DNA of 64,000 nucleotides from Leptospira bandrabouensis (lineage in GTDB: Bacteria; Spirochaetota; Leptospiria; Leptospirales; Leptospiraceae). The stretch lies in assembly GCF_004770905.1 (NCBI RefSeq), contig NZ_RQHT01000010.1, forward strand, positions 202,134 through 266,133, written 5' to 3'. Made by a program: the position numbers and the translations under genes. Positions 41,342-49,209 of the stretch are shown piece by piece (position 1 is the stretch's first letter; every line of letters starts with the position of its first letter). The notes beneath the pieces are model-generated. The model searched no databases and had not been told where the DNA came from. It saw nothing but the letters and a program-made list of their open reading frames with translations.

Positions 41342-43338
41342 TTGCTGAAATCTTAGCGATTTTCATTGCTTCTGGATTGTTGTTTATTGCTTATTATTAT
41401 CACAATGCGTACAGGAGAGAAAAAAAACTTAGATTAATTCTTTTTAGAAAAAATTTAAACAACTCAGAAGAAATCGAACGCACCATTCGAGAAAAAGAAA
41501 AACAATACCAAGATATTTATGATACTGCAAATTCTATTATCATACGTTGGAGTCCCGATTTCAAAATCCATTCCATCAATCCTTATGCCGAAGAATTTTT
41601 TCAATTATCTAAGGAAGGAGCTGAAGGTAAAGACTTAGTTTTAGATTTATTCCATATCCCATTTGAAAAATCAAATGAAGTGAAGTCCCAGTTATGGAAT
41701 ATCTTTCATAGGCCAGAACAGAACATCCGCCAAGAATATGATGTATTCATTGGAGAAAATGACAAACGTACGGTCACTTGGTCGAATCGAATTTTAAAAA
41801 ATGAGTTTGGATATCCTTACGAAGTTTTATCGATCGGGAATGATATTACAAACAGGAAAATAGCCGAAGAAAATTTAATGAAATCCTATGAAAGGATTTT
41901 GGATCTATATAACAACGCACCTTGCGGTTACCACTCACTAGACAAAGATGATACTATTGTTTCGATAAATGATACGGAACTCGACTGGTTAGGTTACTCT
42001 AGAGAAGAAATAGTTGGTAATTTTAAATTCAGTGATCTACTAACCGAAAGCAGCAGAGATAAATATACACTGATTACTGATTCCTTTCCCAATGAAAACC
42101 TAACTGGCGTAGAACTAGAATTTGTAAGAAAAGACAAAACTACTTTTTTTGTAAGTTTAAATTCAACAGCAACTTATGATAAAGTCGGCAATTTTATAAT
42201 CAGTAAATCTACCGTCTTTGATATCACTGATCGAAAATTGGCAGAAGATAAATTAAACGATTATTCACAAAAGATTCAATTACAGAACAAAAGGTTACAA
42301 AAAGCAGTGGAAGCCGCAATCAAGGCAAACCGTTCTAAGTCTGTTTTCTTCTCGAAAATTACACATGAGCTAAGAACTCCTCTTCATGCAGTTATCGGAT
42401 TTTCGCAAATTTTAGTAAAGGATCCAAACTTACCTGACCACCTAAAAGGTTATGTTGATTCATTGTATGAAAATGGAGTTCATTTACTTGGAATGATCAA
42501 CGATATTTTGGATTTAGCAAAAATTGAAGCCGGTAAAATGACTGAAACTAGGGAACCATTTTCTTTAGTGCAACTTTGGGACACTTTGTTCTCTATGTTC
42601 TCCTATCGTTTTTCGGAAAGATCCATTAATTTCGAACTTTTGAATGCCCCATCTATTGAATCTTCTTATTACGTTGCTGATTTACAGAAAATACGCCAAA
42701 TACTCGTTAATCTACTCGGAAACGCATTAAAATTTACCTCCCAAGGATCGGTGAGTTTAGAAATAAAAATCGAAAGTGATCCAGGACATTCATTTGATAT
42801 GGTAAAGTTTATTGTTAGAGATACTGGGATTGGAATTCCCAATGACCAATTACATTCTATTTTTGAAGCTTTTCAACAAACAGAACAAGGTAGTTCCTAT
42901 AAGGAAGGAACAGGGCTTGGTCTATCCATCTGTCACCAGTTAGTTGAATTTTTAGGTGGAACCATCAGTGTAAACAGTATTCTTGGAAAAGGTTCTGAAT
43001 TCTGGTTTGAAATTCCCTTAACTAGACTAGACGTCATTCCAGAATCATTAATTCAAAAATCAAAAATTGGCCCTACTCATACAAACCAATTAGAACAAAG
43101 CCAAAGATTAGAAGAACCCGAAGTAGAATTTGTACAAACATTTCTAAACGCATCCACTCCTGAATTGAAGAAAGAAATCTTACAATTAATTCGAATCCAA
43201 AACTTTGGTCAGTTGATCGGGTTATTGGATAAAATACAAACTGAGGATAAAGGGAAAAAAATCTTGGAACAAAAAGTGAAAAACAAAAAATACAAATTCT
43301 TAATCGATTTAATTCAATCTTCTAATCCTTCCGAGTGA
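41338..43338 (+). CDS. PAS-domain sensor histidine kinase
   Basis: 666 residues. One N-terminal membrane helix (about 3-20), a short coil, then two PAS domains (about 55-180 and 185-300). HisKA holds the phospho-accepting H343-E-L-R-T-P-L-H-A-V; the ATPase has G-N-A-L-K-F, D-T-G-I-G-I-P and G-T-G-L-G-L-S. About 115 residues follow the ATPase and include a small helical end, possibly a degenerate HPt-like module, but no His motif was recognised. It overlaps the response regulator-phosphatase gene by 4 nt and the convergent exbD-like gene by 17 nt. Confidence 0.9.
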   Translation: MIAEILAIFIASGLLFIAYYYHNAYRREKKLRLILFRKNLNNSEEIERTIREKEKQYQDIYDTANSIIIRWSPDFKIHSINPYAEEFFQLSKEGAEGKDLVLDLFHIPFEKSNEVKSQLWNIFHRPEQNIRQEYDVFIGENDKRTVTWSNRILKNEFGYPYEVLSIGNDITNRKIAEENLMKSYERILDLYNNAPCGYHSLDKDDTIVSINDTELDWLGYSREEIVGNFKFSDLLTESSRDKYTLITDSFPNENLTGVELEFVRKDKTTFFVSLNSTATYDKVGNFIISKSTVFDITDRKLAEDKLNDYSQKIQLQNKRLQKAVEAAIKANRSKSVFFSKITHELRTPLHAVIGFSQILVKDPNLPDHLKGYVDSLYENGVHLLGMINDILDLAKIEAGKMTETREPFSLVQLWDTLFSMFSYRFSERSINFELLNAPSIESSYYVADLQKIRQILVNLLGNALKFTSQGSVSLEIKIESDPGHSFDMVKFIVRDTGIGIPNDQLHSIFEAFQQTEQGSSYKEGTGLGLSICHQLVEFLGGTISVNSILGKGSEFWFEIPLTRLDVIPESLIQKSKIGPTHTNQLEQSQRLEEPEVEFVQTFLNASTPELKKEILQLIRIQNFGQLIGLLDKIQTEDKGKKILEQKVKNKKYKFLIDLIQSSNPSE

Positions 43339-43717
43339 TGATATTTATCTTTTGATACCCTTTTGACTTTAACAGATCTGTTACAAAAACAAAAGTTTCA
43401 AAAATTGTTTTTTTATCCACTTCCAAAACAATTGATGATTTACCACCTTCGTTTTCTGGAATCATCATTGTTAACGAATCCTTAGGCGTTTCTTTACCGT
43501 CAAAAAATATCATTCCTAAATGATTGATTTGGATTTTGAATGCGGGAGATTCTTCTCCTATCGACTCTGTACGAGTTTTGGGCAGGTCCAACTGCAGAGT
43601 CGAAGTTGTATCTGTAAACCTAACGGCTAACATCAGAAATATTAATAATATAAACAATACATCGATAAGACTACTTATATCAATCGATGAATCTGGATTT
43701 GATTTACGGAGTTTCAT
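43322..43717 (-). CDS. ExbD/TolR-family protein
   Basis: 131 residues: a short cytoplasmic start, one membrane helix (about 18-38, S-L-I-D-V-L-F-I-L-L-I-F), and a periplasmic domain. The Asp in S-S-L-I-D-V-L-F matches the proton-conducting residue of ExbD and TolR. It overlaps the ExbB-like gene upstream by 4 nt; together they should form a proton-driven motor energising an outer-membrane process. No TonB or TolA gene is present in the window. Confidence 0.88.
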   Translation of the reverse strand: MKLRKSNPDSSIDISSLIDVLFILLIFLMLAVRFTDTTSTLQLDLPKTRTESIGEESPAFKIQINHLGMIFFDGKETPKDSLTMMIPENEGGKSSIVLEVDKKTIFETFVFVTDLLKSKGYQKINIITRKD

Positions 43718-44181
43718 GGACCTTTAGTAGAAAAATCCTTCACCATAAGTTCGGAAATATATCTGATTTTGTTTTCTGCAAATCTGTGGAAATACAAAGA
43801 AGGAATGGCCACAAGTAGCCCTGCAATGGTGGTATTTAGCGCATCCTTAATTCCACCTGCAAGAACCTCTAAACTTACTTTCCCTTGTGCCTCCATGGCA
43901 CCAAAAGCAGAGTTAATTCCTATAACAGTACCAAGAAGCCCAAGAAGCATTGAAAGAGAGGCGATTGTAGGTAACCAACGGATGGTTCTTTCTAGGGGAG
44001 AAAAAAACAATTCTTGTTCAGCCTCCGTCGGTTCTTTGGGGAACAATTGAAAACGAAAATCCTTGTCCTCTAATTTTCTTAATCCAAAGAAAATTCGGAA
44101 GAAAAAATAAAACGAAGTGAGGGAAAAACAAAAAAGAAGAACAAAAATCAAAATTGCGGGAATTGAAAATGTCCAATTCAT
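43714..44181 (-). CDS. MotA/TolQ/ExbB-family proton-channel protein
   Basis: 155 residues from the ATG at 44181. Three membrane helices: about 8-30, 75-97 (L-P-T-I-A-S-L-S-M-L-L-G-L-L-G-T-V-I-G), and 120-140 (A-L-N-T-T-I-A-G-L-L-V-A-I-P). L-G-L-L-G-T-V and the T-T-x-A-G-L-L block are the family signatures. It is shorter than Escherichia coli ExbB (244), mainly in the cytoplasmic loop. It partners the ExbD-like protein. The ATG overlaps an in-frame ATG at 44180 of ubiE on the other strand. Confidence 0.85.
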   Translation of the reverse strand: MNWTFSIPAILIFVLLFCFSLTSFYFFFRIFFGLRKLEDKDFRFQLFPKEPTEAEQELFFSPLERTIRWLPTIASLSMLLGLLGTVIGINSAFGAMEAQGKVSLEVLAGGIKDALNTTIAGLLVAIPSLYFHRFAENKIRYISELMVKDFSTKGP

Positions 44182-44197
44182 GGATGTATCGACCTCT

Positions 44198-44923
44198 ATG
44201 AACCAATACCAACTCCCATCCCAGGAAAAGAAACCCGAATATGTAAGATCCAATTTTGATGGAATCGCAAAAGCCTATGACCGTTTCAATGATTGGAATA
44301 GTTTTTTCCTACACCGGAGTTGGAAAGATTGGGTAGTGAGAGAGGCCAAAAAGAGAGTCCCTGGGGCAAAATCAGCCTTAGACCTCTGTTGTGGGACTGG
44401 TGACATTACACTTCGACTTTCAAAGGACCAAACCCTAGACCGAGTGGTAGGTCTTGATTTTTCGGAAAAAATGTTGTCCTTTGCCTTCCATAAAATCCCC
44501 AAAGACCCTAGAGTCCAACTCCTCATCGGAGATGCCATGGACCTTAGCCAATTTGCTGATCACAGTTTTGATATTGTGACTATGGGGTTTGGTCTTCGCA
44601 ATGTTTCCGATTTAAAAAAATGCCTTCTTGAGATCAAACGAGTGTTAAAGAAAGATGGGGTCTTTGTCAATTTGGATGTAGGACGCGTAAGACCCAAATT
44701 TCTCAAATTCTTTGCTGACTTTTACTTTTTCAAAATTGTGCCGATTTTTGGGTATCTACTCTACGGAAAAGCAAATGAAATGTTCGATTACCTTCCTCAT
44801 TCTTCGAAGGTTTACCCCGACCAAGAAACTTTGGCAAAAATTTTAATGGAATTGGGATATAGAGAGGTTCGATTCCAAAATTTTGTTTTTGGCAATGCCG
44901 TAGCACATATTGCAACAAATTAA
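44198..44923 (+). CDS. ubiE: demethylmenaquinone methyltransferase
   Basis: 241 residues from the ATG at 44198, with GGATG about 10 nt before it; the ATG at 44180 is the alternative. F-D-G-I-A-K-A-Y-D-R-F-N and L-D-L-C-C-G-T-G-D-I-T are UbiE/MenG signatures and the S-adenosylmethionine site. A mid-protein F-G-L-R-N-V block and the C-terminal V-A-H-I-A-T match as well. It performs the last step of menaquinone synthesis. A strong terminator follows directly. Confidence 0.93.
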   Translation: MNQYQLPSQEKKPEYVRSNFDGIAKAYDRFNDWNSFFLHRSWKDWVVREAKKRVPGAKSALDLCCGTGDITLRLSKDQTLDRVVGLDFSEKMLSFAFHKIPKDPRVQLLIGDAMDLSQFADHSFDIVTMGFGLRNVSDLKKCLLEIKRVLKKDGVFVNLDVGRVRPKFLKFFADFYFFKIVPIFGYLLYGKANEMFDYLPHSSKVYPDQETLAKILMELGYREVRFQNFVFGNAVAHIATN

Positions 44924-44930
44924 AGTTAGT

Positions 44931-44984
44931 AGGCAATAAATCAGGACTTATGTCTGATTTCTTTGCCTTTTTGTTCTTTTTTTT
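44931..44984 (+). terminator. intrinsic terminator of ubiE
   Basis: AGGCAA (44931-44936) and AAATCAG (44938-44944) pair with CTGATTT (44954-44960) and TTGCCT (44963-44968). The two-part stem, with a small internal bulge, is followed by a T-rich run to 44984. Confidence 0.85.
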
Positions 44985-45047
44985 GATCCGTGTTCGTACT
45001 TCCCCCAATAAATCCAATGGATTTCCCTAATTTTTTTCAAATACCCG

Positions 45048-45076
45048 TTGATTTTTTCCGTCTTTTGTCGTTTAAT
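45048..45076 (+). promoter_or_regulatory. probable promoter of the LruC-domain lipoprotein
   Basis: TTGATT (45048-45053), 17 nt, TTTAAT (45071-45076) resembles a sigma-70 promoter 27 nt before the ATG. AGGAAA at 45090-45095 is the likely ribosome-binding site. An overlapping TATAAA near 45083 could be an alternative -10. Confidence 0.4.
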
Positions 45077-45102
45077 TCCCTATATAAATAGGAAATTTCA
45101 AT

Positions 45103-46848
45103 ATGAAACGATGGTTAGTTCTTTTATCAATTCCTCTCTTAATTTTGGATTGCTCCAATAAAAAGAAAGGCCTATTACTCCTTCCCTTTTTAGGGCTGGG
45201 AGACGGTTCCACAGAGACCAAAGCCGAAGCGGCAAACGCTGGCGATGGCACATTTACTGTAGTCGGTTTAGAAACTACGGATCCAACACAAGTCACAACA
45301 CCCGAGGGAAATACTACCGGTGGCACTACGGATGGGAACCAAACTTCCACCACTCCAGAAGTTGCCACTCCTGCACCTACCACTGTGAACAATGAAACTA
45401 CAGTAGTTGTTGTAGACCAAACCAATGGTGGAAACTTTAACTTTGAAACCAATATTACGGTTCCAGTTACTGTAGTTGTAGAAAACGAAGCAGGTCCAGT
45501 AGCTAATGCGCCAGTTACAGTGACCGAATCCACAACGACAGGTGACCCAAATGTCGTGGGAACAGGAACTACAGATTCCAATGGTTCCGTCACTATCCCT
45601 ATCAGCGTTCCGCCTACTGTCACCACGGTAGATGTTAGTATTATTGGTGTGAATCCAACCACAGGAGAAGTGGTAGAAATTACAGGAACTGCTCCTGTAC
45701 AACAGCCTTCTACTGGTTCTGGATCGGAAGGAACTGTAGTAGTGGCTCCTGTAGTCAATGTCGATACAACTAACTTTCAACCGGTGAATGGCTGTGTGCA
45801 AGCAGTTGATACCGATTGTGATGGCATTGCCAATGTTTATGATGAATTTCCAGAAGATCCAAGCCTTGCTTCTACAGCTAGGTCTGGAAGATACACAATT
45901 GCATTCGAAGATATGTATCCATCAGCGGGAGATGCTGACTTAAATGACCACTCCACAATCTTCAGCACAGAGATGGACAAAACTCCAACAAACAAAGTTA
46001 AGACGATCCGTGGAACTTACACTCACGTTGCAAAAGGTGCAGGTTACAACCACGAATTAAGACTTTCTTTAGATGTTCCTACAAACGCAAACGTGCAAGT
46101 GAGTTACGTAGATGGTAGTGGTAATCCTTGGAATGGCTGTGCGTCTGCACCCAAATACACAGCAAATGTAGCAGGTGACTGCACTGGTGGGAATTTAAAC
46201 TCAGCACAACTCAAACGAGGAGTTCTCATTCTACCAAGTTCTGACAAAACATTATTTGGTAAAAAAAATGCTCCTAGTGCAGGAACCACTTTTTCTATCA
46301 ATGACTTTGTACGTGGAGTGACTGCTCAAGTTACCATTACATTTGAAGAACCTGTGGATTTGAATGTAACTAAAAACTTAGTGGGTGGACACCTAAATTA
46401 TTTCCTTGCTATCAACCAAAAGACAGACGGCGTGTTTAGACAAATTTACCGTCCAGGTTATTTTAAAGACGATAAAGGTAAAGATTCCTACTTAGATAAA
46501 AATGGTTTCCCTTGGGCCATTGTAGTTCCTGGAGTTTTTAATCACCCAACAGAAGGGGCAGACATTCGTAAACCGTCTACTTCTGGTTATATCTTCTTTA
46601 ACTCTTGGATGAATTCCAATGGAGTAGCACATAAAGATTGGTATTTGCATGTAGACCAAATCCCAGCACCAAATCGTCCTTCTTACGTAGTAAGAGTGAG
46701 TGACTTTTATGCAGACAATGGTTTTTCTGCCTACCTTCTCAAAGCAGTTCGAAAAAATGCTTTCGAGGTTTCGGCAAGTTTGATCGTCGTGGGAGCAGCA
46801 CTTGGGTTTCTAATGAAAAAACGTTTGGAAAAACAACAAGCAGCTTAA
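45103..46848 (+). CDS. LruC-domain lipoprotein
   Basis: 581 residues. The signal peptide ends in L-I-L-D-C17. A low-complexity Thr/Val/Gly-rich region (about 35-125) is followed by an Ig-like domain (about 125-205), a calcium-binding-like loop (D-T-D-C-D-G-I-A-N-V-Y-D), and a LruC domain (about 265-555, opening F-E-D-M-Y-P-S-A-G-D-A-D-L-N-D). LruC is named after a Leptospira protein associated with recurrent uveitis. The last 25 residues are a hydrophobic helix plus basic tail (V-V-G-A-A-L-G-F-L-M-K-K), unusual for a lipoprotein and reminiscent of a sorting or anchoring tail. Promoter and terminator on both sides make it monocistronic. Confidence 0.85.
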   Translation: MKRWLVLLSIPLLILDCSNKKKGLLLLPFLGLGDGSTETKAEAANAGDGTFTVVGLETTDPTQVTTPEGNTTGGTTDGNQTSTTPEVATPAPTTVNNETTVVVVDQTNGGNFNFETNITVPVTVVVENEAGPVANAPVTVTESTTTGDPNVVGTGTTDSNGSVTIPISVPPTVTTVDVSIIGVNPTTGEVVEITGTAPVQQPSTGSGSEGTVVVAPVVNVDTTNFQPVNGCVQAVDTDCDGIANVYDEFPEDPSLASTARSGRYTIAFEDMYPSAGDADLNDHSTIFSTEMDKTPTNKVKTIRGTYTHVAKGAGYNHELRLSLDVPTNANVQVSYVDGSGNPWNGCASAPKYTANVAGDCTGGNLNSAQLKRGVLILPSSDKTLFGKKNAPSAGTTFSINDFVRGVTAQVTITFEEPVDLNVTKNLVGGHLNYFLAINQKTDGVFRQIYRPGYFKDDKGKDSYLDKNGFPWAIVVPGVFNHPTEGADIRKPSTSGYIFFNSWMNSNGVAHKDWYLHVDQIPAPNRPSYVVRVSDFYADNGFSAYLLKAVRKNAFEVSASLIVVGAALGFLMKKRLEKQQAA

Positions 46849-46870
46849 ATATAAATCTAACTTTCCTAAG

Positions 46871-46910
46871 AAATCCTTCCTCAAGTTCGCTGGGGGAAGG
46901 ATTTTTGTTT
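46871..46910 (+). terminator. intrinsic terminator after the LruC gene
   Basis: AAATCCTTCC (46871-46880) pairs with GGAAGGATTT (46895-46904) around a 14-nt loop, followed by a T-rich tail up to 46910. It ends only 2 nt before the next ATG. Confidence 0.8.
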
Positions 46911-46911
46911 T

Positions 46912-48327
46912 ATGGCCTCTGTCCTTCGATTCGCAAACAACGAATATTTTCTTTCAGGAAACTTCGAATCCGATTTAAAATCCCAAAATCCTATCCTCGT
47001 AGATCCTCTCTGGAAAGGGACTAAACTCGAGGAACATTTATCTACCTTCCCCCTCCCTACCCTCAGCACTCAAGGCTCCTTTTGCCTTGTGACCTCGGGA
47101 TCTACCGGACTTCCTAAAATGGTCTCAAAACAATGGAACGAAATCGAAGAGGAAATCCTTTTTTGGGAAAAACAAACGGAAATCCAATCGCTTTACAAGA
47201 ATGCGGACACTGTTCATGTGCAGGTGCCACTTTGCCATCTCTACGGTTTACTTTGGGGATACTTATTACCAAAACGGTTCGGTGTTTCCATCGACTGTTC
47301 CCCCTCTTCCGAAAATGGGAAACTCTGGATCACCTCGGCCCCAAAACTACAATCCACTTTTACTTTAGGAAAACCACTTCCTGAATTTGCTGTTGTTTCA
47401 GGGATGAAGTTCCCGGTTCCTTTGTCTCGGAGTTTACGCGAAAAAGGTGGGATCTCCGTTCTTGAAATTTACGGATCTACCGAAACCGGGGGAATCGGTT
47501 ACCGGGACCCTCTCCGGCAAAATCGGTTCCAAATCCTTCAAGTGGTCCAAATAAACTTTGTTCCTGAATCTGGATCAGAGGAAACCGAACTCCAAATGCA
47601 AAGTCCCTTTCTTTCACACGAGTCCTTCCTTTTAGAAAAGGAAGGATGGACCAAACACATTTTGCCACAAAACGCATATTATGCGACCGGAGATTTAGGG
47701 AATTGGTCTGATCTTGGTTGGTTTCTGTTTGGAAGAAAAGATAGAATCATTAAACACAACGGGAAAAGAGTTTCTTTAGATCGCATCGAATCAGAAATTT
47801 TGGGACTCTCTCTTGAAGGTGAATTTCTTTGTGTTCCAGTAGCAGACAAGTTTGGATTCGGGGAAACAATTGGTCTTTTTTGTACAAGTCAGTTGCCTGC
47901 TGCAGAAATTTTAAAAATTTTAAGAAAGGAATTACCCGATAGCCATGTTCCAAGAGTGGTGTTACAAAAAGATTTGATTCCTAAACTTCCGAATGGCAAA
48001 CCAGACTACCCAACCATCACCAAACTTTGTAACGAAGAATATGGGCGCATTCAAAATCAAATTGTGACTCTAAAAAAAGATACACAAATCGATTCACATT
48101 CTAGTGTTATGGAAATTTTAGAATCAATCCTCGGTGTACAACCAGATGAAAATAAACATTTAGTTTATGATTACGGGATGGATTCGATTCAATATACAGA
48201 ACTTATTTTGAAGTTAGAAAGGAAAATCAAACATAAAATCCCAGAAGAAGACAAACAAACCAGTTACTTTGCAAGTCTCTCTGGGATTGAAGAGTATATT
48301 CAGGAAAAACTCTACTTATTAAAGTAA
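46912..48327 (+). CDS. adenylation (AMP-ligase) domain fused to an acyl/peptidyl carrier domain
   Basis: 471 residues. ATP-binding motif S-G-S-T-G-L-P-K at about residue 63, E-I-Y-G-S-T-E-T-G-G around 185, Y-A-T-G-D near 260, and L-P-N-G-K-P-D near 360 define an ANL-superfamily adenylation domain. Its N-terminal subdomain is about 100 residues shorter than usual. A carrier domain follows (about 395-471) with D-Y-G-M-D-S425-I, Ser425 being the phosphopantetheine site. It should activate an acid as AMP ester and load it on its own carrier. The substrate is unknown. It is convergent, by 8 nt, with the PYP-like gene; an aryl-acid substrate is an attractive but unproven idea. Confidence 0.75.
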   Translation: MASVLRFANNEYFLSGNFESDLKSQNPILVDPLWKGTKLEEHLSTFPLPTLSTQGSFCLVTSGSTGLPKMVSKQWNEIEEEILFWEKQTEIQSLYKNADTVHVQVPLCHLYGLLWGYLLPKRFGVSIDCSPSSENGKLWITSAPKLQSTFTLGKPLPEFAVVSGMKFPVPLSRSLREKGGISVLEIYGSTETGGIGYRDPLRQNRFQILQVVQINFVPESGSEETELQMQSPFLSHESFLLEKEGWTKHILPQNAYYATGDLGNWSDLGWFLFGRKDRIIKHNGKRVSLDRIESEILGLSLEGEFLCVPVADKFGFGETIGLFCTSQLPAAEILKILRKELPDSHVPRVVLQKDLIPKLPNGKPDYPTITKLCNEEYGRIQNQIVTLKKDTQIDSHSSVMEILESILGVQPDENKHLVYDYGMDSIQYTELILKLERKIKHKIPEEDKQTSYFASLSGIEEYIQEKLYLLK

Positions 48328-48335
48328 AGTAATGT

Positions 48336-48707
48336 TTACCTTAGTTTGACAAAGATCCAATTGGAATCCGATGATTTATCGTGATACAAATGGATCACAA
48401 CATTAGTAGGTTTCATTTTATAAGTGAATACATAATTAAAGGCAATGTCTAAATCTCCGTTAATCATTCCTTCTTTAAATCTTCCATAAAAAATTCGATT
48501 ATTTGTACAAATAGCAACTTCCGTAAAAAAGTTTTTACCGACTGCCGTTTGTATCGGTACATTGGCTAATTCTGACTCATATTTATTATATAATAAAATT
48601 TTTCCGTTATTATCTACCTTTACGATTCCAAAAGGAGCAGCATCTGCTTCTGTTTGTGTGAGTGTTCCGAGTTTACCAAGAGTATTTGTGTCTATAAATT
48701 TGCTCAT
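48336..48707 (-). CDS. photoactive yellow protein homologue
   Basis: 123 residues from the ATG at 48707 (AGGAA upstream), essentially the length of Halorhodospira PYP (125). The whole sequence follows PYP: A-P-F-G-I-V-K-V-D, G-K-I-L-L-Y40-N-K-Y-E44, G-K-N-F-F-T-E-V-A-I-C67-T, F-Y-G-R-F-K-E-G, F-N-Y-V-F-T-Y-K-M, W-I-F-V-K. Y40, E44 and C67 correspond to Tyr42, Glu46 and Cys69, which bind p-coumaric acid in PYP; spacing is identical. Arg52 and Thr50 are replaced by Val and Ala. Soluble PAS-fold blue-light receptor by family; chromophore and function unproven. Second gene of a leftward pair, 22 nt after the coiled-coil gene. Confidence 0.85.
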   Translation of the reverse strand: MSKFIDTNTLGKLGTLTQTEADAAPFGIVKVDNNGKILLYNKYESELANVPIQTAVGKNFFTEVAICTNNRIFYGRFKEGMINGDLDIAFNYVFTYKMKPTNVVIHLYHDKSSDSNWIFVKLR

Positions 48708-48729
48708 CAATTTAGTTCCTAATTTTTTT

Positions 48730-49134
48730 TTACGTTTCGTATTCAGAATACATAGAATTTAATTGTTCTTCCATTCCTTGGATGAGAGCGATTACCTCTT
48801 CCATGGAATTCGTTTTGGTTTTCGAAAACAATAATTCCTTCTCTTCATATAAGCTAATAAGTTGATTTTCTAATAACTCTGCTTCTGGAAGATTGGACTG
48901 GATTGTAGTTTCATCGGATGCAGAATTTTCTTTTTCTGCGTACAAAGCTTCCACCTGAGCAATCAAATCTTTTGTCACTTCAATCAAGCTAGTAACATCT
49001 TCCGCACCACGCACTTGGTTACGAACCAATTCATTGATCCAATAGATGACGGAGTTTTGAGATTTTGCTTTTTCCAAACGCAAACGTTCGGCGAGCGGAT
49101 AGTGTTCGTCAATTTCCCTTTTAGTAAATATCAT
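48730..49134 (-). CDS. coiled-coil protein upstream of the PYP homologue
   Basis: 134 residues, acidic and almost fully helical. A basic start (T-K-R-E-I-D-E-H-Y) precedes long heptad-like runs (V-T-S-L-I-E-V-T-K-D-L-I-A-Q-V-E-A-L-Y, then A-E-L-L-E-N-Q-L-I-S-L-Y-E-E-K-E). No membrane segment, signal or enzyme motif. It is transcribed with the PYP-like gene and diverges, by 75 nt, from the MCP-like gene, so it could be an adaptor between the two. Unrecognised family. Confidence 0.6.
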   Translation of the reverse strand: MIFTKREIDEHYPLAERLRLEKAKSQNSVIYWINELVRNQVRGAEDVTSLIEVTKDLIAQVEALYAEKENSASDETTIQSNLPEAELLENQLISLYEEKELLFSKTKTNSMEEVIALIQGMEEQLNSMYSEYET

Positions 49135-49209
49135 GGTCTAATAGATTAGATGGACAAAAGAATCAATTTCTCTAAAAAAAATATAAAAAAAGTGAATTTC
49201 GACTAACCA

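Noticed and set aside
45072..45758. 228-codon open frame on the - strand across the LruC gene start
   Set aside because: It mirrors the Thr/Val-rich low-complexity region of the real gene; its Val/Ser/Pro-rich translation has no domain and the opposite strand has promoter, ribosome-binding site and lipobox.
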